Below are positions 1 through 6,155 of a DNA stretch of 8,153 nt, one piece after another; within the stretch, counting starts at the first letter, position 1, and every line of letters begins with the position of its first letter. Origin of the DNA: an uncultured Ruminococcus sp. (GTDB taxonomy: Bacteria; Bacillota; Clostridia; Oscillospirales; Ruminococcaceae); contig CAMNAY010000065.1 in assembly GCA_946531975.1 (NCBI GenBank), positions 1-8,153 of the forward strand, in the 5' to 3' direction. Below the pieces are notes generated by a model. It saw only the letters and a program-made list of their open reading frames with translations, was not told the origin of the DNA and did no database searches. Made by a program: the position numbers and the translations under genes.

Positions 1-632
1 ATATCGTGCTGGAAGGTCAGCTCGGCGCTCTGCGTGACCTGACCAACGGTATCTACCCGATGACCACTTCGTCTTCTACGCTCGCAGGCTACGGCGCTGT
101 CGATGCCTGCCTGCCCCCGCACGCAATCCAGCGCGTCATCACTGTCGTCAAGGCATATTCCTCCTGCGTCGGCGCCGGTCCGTTCACAACCGAGATCTTC
201 GGCGATGAGGCGGATGAGCTGCGCAGAAAGGGCGGCAGCAACGGCGAATTCGGTGCAACAACCGGCAGACCGCGCAGAATGGGCTGGTTCGATGCAGTTG
301 CTACCCGCTACGGCGTGGCACTTCAGGGCACAACCGATGTTGCCCTCTCTCTGATCGACGTTCTGGGTTATCTCGATGAAATTCCGGTCTGCGTCGCTTA
401 TGAGATCAACGGCGAGCGCACAACGGAATTTCCGAGCGGCGACCGCCTCGACATCGCAAAGCCGATCTACGAGAAGCTGCCCGGCTGGAAGTGCGATATT
501 TCCGGCATCACGGAATATGACAAGCTGCCGAAGGAAGCAAAGGACTACATTGACTATGTCGAGAAACTGATCGACTGCCCGATCACGATGATCTCGACCG
601 GTCCGGACCGTGCTGACATGATCTATCGCTGA
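1..632 (+). CDS. purA: Adenylosuccinate synthetase, C-terminal half (5' end outside window)
   Basis: PurA joins IMP and aspartate using GTP to make adenylosuccinate, the first step from IMP to AMP, in the cytoplasm. The open frame runs in from the left edge (first full codon at position 3) and ends with TGA at 630-632, so 209 residues are visible out of the roughly 420-430 usual for the family. The conserved loop GATTGRPRRMGWFDA (visible residues about 84-98) matches the IMP/aspartate-binding region, VGAGPFTTEIF lies upstream of it, and the C-terminus STGPDRADMIYR matches the family end. The motifs EGQLG and TSSSTLAGYG replace the more usual EGAQG and TSSNTTAGG; from memory this is a variant seen in Clostridia rather than damage. 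The GTG at position 6 is an internal codon, not the start. It converges on the flavodiiron gene. Confidence 0.95.
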   Translation, partial: IVLEGQLGALRDLTNGIYPMTTSSSTLAGYGAVDACLPPHAIQRVITVVKAYSSCVGAGPFTTEIFGDEADELRRKGGSNGEFGATTGRPRRMGWFDAVATRYGVALQGTTDVALSLIDVLGYLDEIPVCVAYEINGERTTEFPSGDRLDIAKPIYEKLPGWKCDISGITEYDKLPKEAKDYIDYVEKLIDCPITMISTGPDRADMIYR

Positions 633-650
633 TCTATCCACAAAAAACAA

Positions 651-690
651 CCCCGCCGTTCCCTGAAAAAGGAGCGGCGGGGCTTTTGTA
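651..690 (+). terminator. Intrinsic terminator between convergent purA and flavodiiron gene, probably bidirectional
   Basis: A 12-bp GC-rich stem (651-662 with 671-682, one G-U wobble) closes an 8-nt loop and is followed on the plus strand by CTTTTGTATTTTATTT. On the minus strand the same hairpin is followed by TTGTTTTTTG, so it can also end the transcript of the flavodiiron gene, whose stop codon lies 11 bp away. Its position between two converging stop codons fits this dual use. Confidence 0.9.
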
Positions 691-692
691 TT

Positions 693-1850
693 TTATTTCA
701 TCAGCTCTGCTGCGAGTGCCTTGACCTGTGCGCGGCTCTCGTCATTCAGTGCAGATTTGATCTGCACCGTCGTGTCAGTGTAGGTGAGATTCTTGCAGCC
801 CTCCAGCGCGGCACGCATCGACTTTGCTGCCTGAAGCGCCCAGCTTCCGTTCTCGATCATGCCGACCAGACGGTTCTGATAATTGCGCTCCGTCAGGGCG
901 TGGATGAAGGTCTCCATCGTCGGGAACATGCCGGCATTGTAGGTTGTTGTCGCGAGGACGATCTTGCCGTAGCGGAACGCATCCTCGACTGCTTCTGCCA
1001 TGTCGCAGCGTGCAAGGTCATTGACCGCAACCTTCGGGCAGCCAGCCGCTTCCAGCTCTGCTGCAAGCATCTCCGCTGCTTCCTTCGTGTGACCGTAGAC
1101 CGAAGTATAGCAGATCACAACGCCGTCGGTCTCTGTGCCGTATGCAGACCACGTATTGTACAGATCGAGGTAATAGCCGAGATTCTCAGTCAGCACCGGT
1201 CCGTGCAGCGGGCAGATGACCGCGATGTCAAATGCAGCAGCTTTCTTCAGCAGCGCCTGCACCTGTGCGCCGTACTTGCCGACAATGCCGAAATAATAGC
1301 GGCGGGCTTCGCATGCCCAGTCATCGTCCTCGCAGTCCAGTGCGCCGAACTTTCCGAATGCGTCCGCCGTGAAGAAAACCTTGTCCCTGCGGTCATAGGT
1401 CATGATGACCTCCGGCCAGTGAACGAACGGTGCACCGACGAATTCCAGCGTATGTGTGCCGAGTTCGAGGGTATCCTTCTCCTTGACAACAATCCGGCGG
1501 TCGGCATAATCCGTGCCGTAGAACTGTGCAAGAATCTGGAATGCTTTGACCGAAGCGACCATTTTCGCCTCCGGATACTTCTCCATGAATGCGGTGATGT
1601 TTGCGGAATGATCGGGTTCCATGTGCTGCACGATCAGGTAATCCGGCGTTCTGCCGCCCAGTGCTTCTTCGAGATTCTTCAGCCACTGTTCGCCGAAATT
1701 TGCATCGACGGAGTCCATGACCGCGATCTTTTCATCGAGAATCACATAAGAATTATACGCCATGCCCTCCGGCACAACATACATGCCCTCAAACAGATCA
1801 AGCTCGTGATCGTTGACGCCGATATAGCGGATATCGTTGGTGATATTCAT
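693..1850 (-). CDS. fprA: FprA-family A-type flavoprotein (flavodiiron protein)
   Basis: Flavodiiron proteins reduce O2 to water and/or NO to N2O in the cytoplasm of anaerobes, usually with electrons from rubredoxin or NADH:rubredoxin oxidoreductase. The 385-residue product has the two-domain family core. A metallo-beta-lactamase-like domain (about 1-245) carries diiron ligands visible as H76, E78, D80 and H81 (HMEPDH), H144 (FVHW), D163 (TADAFG) and H216 (CPLHGPV). A flavodoxin-like domain (about 245-385) has the FMN-phosphate loop YTSVYGHT (248-255) and TTYNAGMFPTMETF (302-315). All expected iron ligands are present. There is no C-terminal rubredoxin domain, so it is the short class A form and not a flavorubredoxin. 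The start is supported by AAGGAGAA just upstream. The D-LDH gene lies 94 bp upstream on the same strand. I cannot tell from sequence whether O2 or NO is the main substrate. Confidence 0.93.
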   Translation of the reverse strand: MNITNDIRYIGVNDHELDLFEGMYVVPEGMAYNSYVILDEKIAVMDSVDANFGEQWLKNLEEALGGRTPDYLIVQHMEPDHSANITAFMEKYPEAKMVASVKAFQILAQFYGTDYADRRIVVKEKDTLELGTHTLEFVGAPFVHWPEVIMTYDRRDKVFFTADAFGKFGALDCEDDDWACEARRYYFGIVGKYGAQVQALLKKAAAFDIAVICPLHGPVLTENLGYYLDLYNTWSAYGTETDGVVICYTSVYGHTKEAAEMLAAELEAAGCPKVAVNDLARCDMAEAVEDAFRYGKIVLATTTYNAGMFPTMETFIHALTERNYQNRLVGMIENGSWALQAAKSMRAALEGCKNLTYTDTTVQIKSALNDESRAQVKALAAELMK

Positions 1851-1900
1851 AGCGGTTTTCTCCTTTTGGTCATAATCAATTTTTTGTTTTCAGCTTCGTG

Positions 1901-1929
1901 TTTTTAATGCGGGCAGCCCCCATTAAAAA
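1901..1929. repeat. 29-bp imperfect palindrome in the ldhA-fprA gap
   Basis: TTTTTAATG (1901-1909) and CATTAAAAA (1921-1929) are perfect 9-bp inverted arms. The centre adds GGG/CCC (1911-1913 with 1917-1919) after one C-C mismatch, leaving a 3-nt middle. It lies 15 bp past the D-LDH stop and 50 bp before the flavodiiron start. Neither strand has a T-run after the stem, because the T-run is the 5' arm itself, so it is not a standard intrinsic terminator. It could be an operator or an RNA hairpin; the function is unknown. I saw no match to a Rex-type TTGTTAA...TTAACAA site. Confidence 0.55.
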
Positions 1930-1944
1930 TCTGCCGGAGGCACT

Positions 1945-2967
1945 TTATTCAGCCTTCGGTGTGCCGTGCAGAATCTCGCCGTTCTTCCAGATCAGCTCAT
2001 TGACGCACGCATTCTCATCGTGCAGTGCCGTCACGTTCTTCACGGTTGTCTCAGCGATATTACTCAGTGCTTCCTCGGTCAGAAATGCCTGATGCGAGGT
2101 CACAATGACATTCGGCATGGAGATCAGCCGTGCAAGCGTATCATCATTCAGGATATGTCCGGAGAGATCCTCATAGAAATAGTTGGTCTCCTCCTCGTAC
2201 ACATCGAGGCAGGCGGCACCGATCTGACGCGCCTTGATGCCCTCAAGCAGGCACTCTGCATCAATGAGCGCGCCGCGGGAGGTGTTGATAATGACGACGC
2301 CCTTCTTCATCAGCTTGATTGTTTCGCAGTTGATGAGGTGGCGCGTCTCCTCGGTCAGCGGGCAGTGCAGCGAGACGATATCGCTTTTCGCGAGCAGCTC
2401 CTCCAGCGTGACATATTCAATGTCAGAGTCCTTCGCAGGGAACTTATCATACGCGATTACATGCATTCCAAAGCCGCGGCAGATATCAATAAACACTTTT
2501 CCGATTTTTCCGGTACCGACGACACCGACGGTCTTTCCGTGCAGATCGAAGCCGGTCATGCCGTTCAGCGAGAAATTGAAATCACGGGTACGGATATACG
2601 CCTTATGAATGCGCCGTACAGACGTCAGCAGAAGCGCCATTGCGTGTTCTGCAACCGCATAGGGACTGTATGCAGGCACATGCACGACACGCAGTCCGCA
2701 GTTTGCAGCAGCCTTCAGATCGACGTTGTTGTAGCCGGCGCAGCGCAGTGCAACGTATTTGCAGTCCAGATCTGCGAGCTTCTCCAGCACATCGGCATCC
2801 AGCGTATCATTGACAAATGCGCAGACGCCGTCGCAGTTGCGCGCAAGCTCTGCGGTATCCTCTGTCAGGCGGGTGTCATAGAACTTAAACTTGATGCCAT
2901 ACTCAGCGCCGAAACGCTCGAAGGATGTTTTATCATAAGGCTTGGTATCAAAAAAAGCAAATCTCAT
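1945..2967 (-). CDS. ldhA: D-lactate dehydrogenase (D-2-hydroxyacid dehydrogenase family)
   Basis: The enzyme probably reduces pyruvate to D-lactate with NADH, regenerating NAD+ in fermentation. The 340-residue length is typical. The Rossmann motif GTGKIG is at 151-156, with an acidic residue (D174, in AYDKFP) at the usual NAD-selecting position. The catalytic triad of the family is visible as R231 (NTSRGALID), E260 (LDVYEEE) and H292 (SHQAF). The segments RCAGYNNVDL and VPAYSPYAVAEHA are characteristic of the D-LDH subgroup; related hydroxyacid dehydrogenases for other 2-oxoacids are the main alternative. The start at 2967 has GGAGG ten bases upstream. The ATPase gene upstream ends in its own terminator, so ldhA likely has its own promoter in the 47 bp between, but I see no convincing -35/-10 pair. 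It may be co-transcribed with the flavodiiron gene downstream. Confidence 0.88.
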   Translation of the reverse strand: MRFAFFDTKPYDKTSFERFGAEYGIKFKFYDTRLTEDTAELARNCDGVCAFVNDTLDADVLEKLADLDCKYVALRCAGYNNVDLKAAANCGLRVVHVPAYSPYAVAEHAMALLLTSVRRIHKAYIRTRDFNFSLNGMTGFDLHGKTVGVVGTGKIGKVFIDICRGFGMHVIAYDKFPAKDSDIEYVTLEELLAKSDIVSLHCPLTEETRHLINCETIKLMKKGVVIINTSRGALIDAECLLEGIKARQIGAACLDVYEEETNYFYEDLSGHILNDDTLARLISMPNVIVTSHQAFLTEEALSNIAETTVKNVTALHDENACVNELIWKNGEILHGTPKAE

Positions 2968-3004
2968 AGGGTATCTACCTCCGGTCTAACCATACAAAAC
3001 ACTT

Positions 3005-3049
3005 GAAATATAAAACGACCTGCTCTGCCGATACAGCAGAACAGGTCGT
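3005..3049 (-). terminator. Intrinsic terminator of the sugar ABC ATPase gene
   Basis: The stem pairs 3015-3028 with 3036-3049: 14 positions with one C-A mismatch, around the 7-nt loop CGATACA. On the minus strand it is followed by TTTATATTTC. It lies 12 bp beyond the ATPase stop codon, as expected for that gene's terminator, and separates it from ldhA. Confidence 0.85.
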
Positions 3050-3061
3050 GTACGAACAGAA

Positions 3062-4201
3062 TCAGTTGATGATTGTCTTTTCTGTTTCCTTGTCGAAGAG
3101 GTGAATCTTCTCTGCATCGAAAACCACGTCGATCTCGTCCTGCGGACGTGCAGTGGACTTCGGGGAAACACGGGCAGTCATCTTCACGCCCTCGAAATCA
3201 AGGTACAGATAGGTCTCAGCGCCCATCAGCTCGGTGATCTCAACAACGCACTTGACAATACCGGTCGTTGCATTTGCGAGATACTGCGGCTCATCGTGGA
3301 CGTTCTCCGGACGGATACCGAGGATCACTTCCTTGTCGATGTAGTGCTCAAGATCCGGAGTAACCTTGCTCTGCGGCAGGATGACCTCAGACTTGACGCC
3401 TCTGCTGGACTTGGTATCCTCAGAACCGAACTGAACGACATACTGACCGTCACGATAGATCAGGACAGCGTCGATGAAGTTCATCTGCGGAGAACCGAGG
3501 AATCCTGCAACGAACTTGTTGCACGGAGTCTCATAGAGGTTCTGCGGGGTGTCGATCTGCTGGACGTAGCCGCCCTTCATAACGACGATACGGTCACCCA
3601 TCGTCATAGCCTCAGTCTGGTCATGCGTAACATAGATGAAGGTGGTACCGAGGCGCTTATGAAGCAGGGAGATCTCGGTTCTCATCTGTGCACGGAGCTT
3701 TGCGTCGAGGTTCGACAGCGGCTCGTCAAGCAGGAAGACCTGCGGATTACGGACGATTGCACGGCCCAGCGCAACACGCTGACGCTGACCGCCGGACATT
3801 GCCTTCGGCTTACGGTTCAGCAGCGGAGTCAGGTCCAGAATACGTGCAGCTTCCTCAACCTTACGGGCGATTTCATCCTTCGGCACCTTACGGAGCTTCA
3901 GACCGAATGCCATGTTATCGAAAACGGTCATATGCGGATACAGAGCGTAGTTCTGGAACACCATTGCGATATCGCGGTCCTTCGGCGCGATGTCGTTGAC
4001 CAGACGGTCGCCGATGTACAGCTCGCCCTCGGAGATTTCCTCCAGACCGGCGATCATACGCAGAGTTGTGGACTTACCGCAGCCGGAAGGTCCGACCAGA
4101 ACGATAAATTCCTTGTCACGGATCTCAAGGTTGACGTCCGAAACGGCGACGACGCCGCCGGGATACTTCTTATAGATCCCCCGTAAAGATAAGCTTGCCA
4201 T
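3062..4201 (-). CDS. ugpC: Sugar ABC transporter ATP-binding protein, MsmK/UgpC/MalK type
   Basis: This is the ATPase subunit that powers carbohydrate uptake by binding-protein-dependent (CUT1) importers at the inner face of the membrane. The 379-residue product has Walker A GPSGCGKST (37-45), Q-loop Q83, signature MSGGQRQ (135-141), Walker B VFLLDEP (155-161), D-loop SNLD and H-loop H193. A C-terminal regulatory TOBE/OB region follows (about 235-379, with LGIRPEN at 294-300), as in MalK-like proteins. The frame is open to 4264, but AGGAGG (4210-4215) sits 8 nt before ATG at 4201, and the product then begins MASLSLRGIYKKY, as in homologues; the ATG at 4207 would leave only 2 nt. No permease or binding-protein gene is adjacent, so it may be an orphan ATPase shared by several importers, as described for MsmK in streptococci. 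The sugar cannot be inferred, and the symbol names the family rather than glycerol-3-phosphate transport. Confidence 0.93.
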   Translation of the reverse strand: MASLSLRGIYKKYPGGVVAVSDVNLEIRDKEFIVLVGPSGCGKSTTLRMIAGLEEISEGELYIGDRLVNDIAPKDRDIAMVFQNYALYPHMTVFDNMAFGLKLRKVPKDEIARKVEEAARILDLTPLLNRKPKAMSGGQRQRVALGRAIVRNPQVFLLDEPLSNLDAKLRAQMRTEISLLHKRLGTTFIYVTHDQTEAMTMGDRIVVMKGGYVQQIDTPQNLYETPCNKFVAGFLGSPQMNFIDAVLIYRDGQYVVQFGSEDTKSSRGVKSEVILPQSKVTPDLEHYIDKEVILGIRPENVHDEPQYLANATTGIVKCVVEITELMGAETYLYLDFEGVKMTARVSPKSTARPQDEIDVVFDAEKIHLFDKETEKTIIN

Positions 4202-4368
4202 TCTCATGTCCTCCTGTGAATTTTCAAAATTTATCCATGCAGGGGAGCGCAGAGGGACGGACAATTCCCAAAGCAGCCAGCCTGCAAGTGTACGGCACGC
4301 CGCACACCAAAATGAAACAATGCCTTGACAGAGCAGCGCACCTCTCCAAATATGCGCACAACTCTGCT
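4202..4368 (-). promoter_or_regulatory. Long 5' leader of the ATPase gene with potential hairpins
   Basis: If transcription starts about 7 nt after the -10 box, the leader is roughly 167 nt. It can fold at the very 5' end: CAGAG/CTCTG (4362-4366 with 4329-4333) enclosing GCGCA/TGCGC (4353-4357 with 4336-4340). A second hairpin has an 8-bp stem (4300-4307 with 4288-4295) and a 4-nt loop. A 6-bp long-range pairing (4281-4286 with 4238-4243) is possible nearer the ribosome binding site. I recognise no known riboswitch class and see no clear T-run terminator inside it. This is the longest gene-free stretch in the window; I see no ORF in it worth calling. Confidence 0.45.
4210..4215 (-). promoter_or_regulatory. 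Ribosome binding site that fixes the ATPase start
   Basis: AGGAGG on the minus strand lies 8 nt upstream of ATG 4201-4199 but only 2 nt upstream of ATG 4207-4205. It falls inside the longer frame that is open to 4264. It therefore favours 4201 as the translation start. Confidence 0.8.
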
Positions 4369-4374
4369 GATACT

Positions 4375-4403
4375 ATCATACCAGATTTTGAAGCGCAGGT
4401 CAA
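4375..4403 (-). promoter_or_regulatory. Sigma-70/SigA-type promoter of the ATPase gene
   Basis: On the minus strand TTGACC (4398-4403) and TATGAT (4375-4380) are separated by exactly 17 bp. The -35 matches the TTGACA consensus in five of six bases and the -10 matches TATAAT in five of six. It starts 18 bp past the pseudouridine synthase stop codon and is the best promoter in the window. Confidence 0.85.
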
Positions 4404-4421
4404 GATGATAATTGACCAAAC

Positions 4422-5201
4422 TTATTTCCCTGACTTTATCCAATATGACGAATAATAACAACGCGCAAATTCGCAAACTTCCGAAATATGCGATTTCATC
4501 AACATATTATTTGCATCCTTGTCTAAAATATGCAAATAGGAACCTGCGGGTAAATCCGGCGGAAGCGGGACGCATCCGATCTGGATCCGCAGCAGTTGTT
4601 CGACAAAATTGCCTGCTGCTGCGAACATTCTGCGCACCTGATGATACTTGCCTTCATGCAGTTCGACGACTGCGAGCCGTTCCGCGATTGCTTCGCTTTC
4701 CGCGGGCAGGCAGGGCTCCTCCGTATCTCCTTCCCGCAGCAGAATCCCGTCACGGAACGCAGACTGAATCTGCTTTGTAAACGGATCACGCAGTGCGGCG
4801 AGATAATACTTCGGCGCATGCGATTTCGGGGAGAGCATTTTATGTGTCAGCTGTCCGTCATCGGTGATGAGCAGCAGCCCGGAGGTATCCTTATCCAGTC
4901 TTCCGGCGGGCGTCAGTCCTGCGAACCGGTCCTCCGGTCTGAGGAGATCCAGCACAGTTTTCTGCGATTTATCACGCGAGGCGGTAATGACGCCGGTCGG
5001 TTTATGCAGCAGAATATACCGGAACTTCTGATATACGACCGGTTTCCCGCGGAGCGTCACCGCATCGGTCCCCGGCTGAATTGCCGCATCGGGTTTTCTG
5101 AGCTGAACGCCGTTGACTGTTACGGCGCCGCTGCGGATCAGGGCTGCGGCTTCCTTTCTGGAAAGCGCAGTCTGCTCCGAAAAAAATCTGTCCAGACGCA
5201 T
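4422..5201 (-). CDS. rsuA: RsuA-family rRNA pseudouridine synthase
   Basis: The enzyme isomerises a specific uridine to pseudouridine in ribosomal RNA. The 259-residue product has an N-terminal S4 RNA-binding domain (about 1-48, MRLDRFFSEQTALSRKEAAA), then the catalytic domain. This carries LLHKPTGVITA (64-74), the catalytic aspartate D103 in GRLDKDTSGLL, and the family motif HEGKYHQVRRMF (182-193). LLRIQIG (203-209) is the usual near-terminal strand. Family members commonly end soon after the segment that is AGSYLHI here (219-225); this one runs about 35 residues further in AT-rich sequence (NNMLMKSHISEV and CYYSSYW), which looks like read-through into former intergenic DNA. The start at 5201 has GGAGG 6 nt upstream. 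Whether it acts on 16S (RsuA) or 23S (RluB-like) rRNA cannot be decided here. It is transcribed divergently from the DUF4830-like gene. Confidence 0.88.
   Translation of the reverse strand: MRLDRFFSEQTALSRKEAAALIRSGAVTVNGVQLRKPDAAIQPGTDAVTLRGKPVVYQKFRYILLHKPTGVITASRDKSQKTVLDLLRPEDRFAGLTPAGRLDKDTSGLLLITDDGQLTHKMLSPKSHAPKYYLAALRDPFTKQIQSAFRDGILLREGDTEEPCLPAESEAIAERLAVVELHEGKYHQVRRMFAAAGNFVEQLLRIQIGCVPLPPDLPAGSYLHILDKDANNMLMKSHISEVCEFARCYYSSYWIKSGK
4508..4538 (-). repeat. Inverted repeat within the 3' tail of the pseudouridine synthase gene
   Basis: On the minus strand TATTTGCAT and ATGCAAATA form perfect 9-bp arms (4530-4538 and 4508-4516) around a 13-nt loop. It sits where the conserved protein ends and the AT-rich extension begins. 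It could be the remnant of a hairpin that once lay 3' of a shorter gene. No T-run follows, so terminator function is doubtful. Confidence 0.4.
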
Positions 5202-5266
5202 AATCTGCCTCCGGTCTGTAATATCTGTTCCCTTGTCCGCATACGGTAGAGCAAGGGGGGATTCTC

Positions 5267-5692
5267 ATGAAAAAAAGCACGCAAAATCTGCTGCGGGCTG
5301 CCGCGGCTGCAATGCTGCTGCTGATCTTCGGAATTCTGTTTTCTCTCACTGCAAAAAAGCCCGTCAAGCAGGATGCGGTGATCCTCAGCACGCCGCAAAT
5401 GCGCGAAGCATGGCTCAATCTGCGCGGCTGGAAGGTTGATGCACCGCAGACGGAGACAATCCGGATTCCGCAGAGCTGGCAGACACAGGCAGGGCAGCGC
5501 TGGCTGTCAATTCAGACGGAGCAGGGCTTCACGCCGGAACAATACGCGGGGCAGGAGGCAACACAGTACCGGTATCCGGTGCTGAACGCGCCGAACGAAT
5601 GGTACATTGCGGAGCTGCTGCTCTGCGGTCAGACGCTGATTGCTGCAGACATCTATGATGCCTCAACGCAGATCATGCAGAAGGTTCGCTGA
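5267..5692 (+). CDS. Membrane-anchored DUF4830-like protein of unknown function
   Basis: The 141-residue product has a short basic N-terminus (MKKSTQNLLR), one hydrophobic segment at about 11-28 that can serve as signal anchor or signal peptide, and an extracytoplasmic domain of about 110 residues. The region LNLRGWKVDAP...IRIPQSW (about 50-71), then QGFTPEQYAGQEATQYRYPV (86-105) and LLLCGQTLIAADIYDAS (117-133), resembles DUF4830 proteins of Clostridia as I remember them. No biochemical function is known to me. It is an isolated plus-strand gene with AAGGGGGG as ribosome binding site 6 nt before ATG. It shares a 65-bp divergent intergenic region with the pseudouridine synthase gene, and its last 20 bp overlap the end of nrdR on the other strand. 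Confidence 0.8.
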   Translation: MKKSTQNLLRAAAAAMLLLIFGILFSLTAKKPVKQDAVILSTPQMREAWLNLRGWKVDAPQTETIRIPQSWQTQAGQRWLSIQTEQGFTPEQYAGQEATQYRYPVLNAPNEWYIAELLLCGQTLIAADIYDASTQIMQKVR

Positions 5693-6149
5693 CAGAATCC
5701 TTCGTTTTCTCCTGCATTTCGCTGATGATGCGGACAAAATCCGCGACATCGGAAAACGCCAGATACACCGACGCGAACCGGACATACGCCACAGGGTCGA
5801 TCTTTTGCAGACGCTCCATGACCATACTGCCGATGCGGTCGGGGGAGACATTCGTCACCATTTCATTTGCAAGCTCCGCTTCGATCTCATCGACGATTCC
5901 GTTGACCGCTTCCATCGAAACAGGGCGTTTTTTGACTGAATTATAAATACCGGCAAGGAGCTTGTTGCGGTTGAACGGCTCGAAGCTGCCGTCCCTTTTT
6001 GCGACCATGACCAGCGGACGTTCCACGACCTCGAAAGTCCAGAATCGCTTTCCGCATTTCTGGCATGCACGGCGGCGCTTCTTTTTTCCTTCAACGGAAC
6101 GCGAGTCAATCACCTTGGTGTCTTCCTCGCCGCAGAACGGGCATCTCAC
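5673..6149 (-). CDS. nrdR: Transcriptional repressor NrdR
   Basis: NrdR represses ribonucleotide reductase genes by sensing ATP/dATP and binding paired NrdR boxes. The 158-residue product has the N-terminal zinc ribbon C3-x2-C6...C29-x2-C32 (CPFCG and ACQKCGKRF), the segment DTKVIDSRSVEG, and an ATP-cone domain (about 47-137, from LVMVAKRDGSFEPFNRNKL to FASVYLAF). Length and order match the family. The start is a GTG at 6149-6147, giving the near-invariant MRCPFC; a purine-rich AAGGGA lies 11 nt upstream, a rather long spacing. The isomerase gene ends 6 bp upstream, so the two are probably one transcript. No ribonucleotide reductase gene and no clear NrdR box (ACACWATATATWGTGT type) is seen in the window, so its targets lie elsewhere. 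Its 3' end overlaps the converging DUF4830-like gene by 20 bp. Confidence 0.95.
   Translation of the reverse strand: MRCPFCGEEDTKVIDSRSVEGKKKRRRACQKCGKRFWTFEVVERPLVMVAKRDGSFEPFNRNKLLAGIYNSVKKRPVSMEAVNGIVDEIEAELANEMVTNVSPDRIGSMVMERLQKIDPVAYVRFASVYLAFSDVADFVRIISEMQEKTKDSVSEPSA
5681..5708 (+). terminator. Weak candidate terminator for the DUF4830-like gene, inside the end of nrdR
   Basis: AAGGTTC (5681-5687) can pair with GAATCCTT (5695-5702) with one bulged T around a 7-nt loop, followed by CGTTTT. It overlaps the stop codon at 5690-5692 and lies within the nrdR coding sequence on the other strand. The stem is short and the T-run brief, so this is only a candidate. Confidence 0.3.
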
Positions 6150-6155
6150 AGTCGT

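Noticed and set aside
900..1907. Long plus-strand open frame opposite the flavodiiron gene
   Set aside because: It is the antisense shadow of a gene with all family catalytic residues; its translation is rich in Cys, His and Arg with no recognisable domain and it has no ribosome binding site.
1851..1944. Rex-type redox operator upstream of the flavodiiron gene
   Set aside because: No TTGTTAA...TTAACAA-like sequence is present; the palindrome there has different arms.
1966..3006. Long plus-strand open frame opposite the D-LDH gene
   Set aside because: Antisense shadow of a well-conserved enzyme; no domain and no supporting start signal.
3101..4186. Long plus-strand open frame opposite the ABC ATPase gene
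   Set aside because: Antisense shadow; the minus strand shows Walker A, Walker B, signature and H-loop motifs in order.
4202..4264. N-terminal extension of the ABC ATPase starting at 4264
   Set aside because: AGGAGG lies inside the extension, 8 nt before the ATG at 4201, and the shorter form begins like known family members.
4596..5249. Plus-strand open frame opposite the pseudouridine synthase gene
   Set aside because: Shadow of a gene whose catalytic aspartate and KYHQVRR motif are clear; no start signal.
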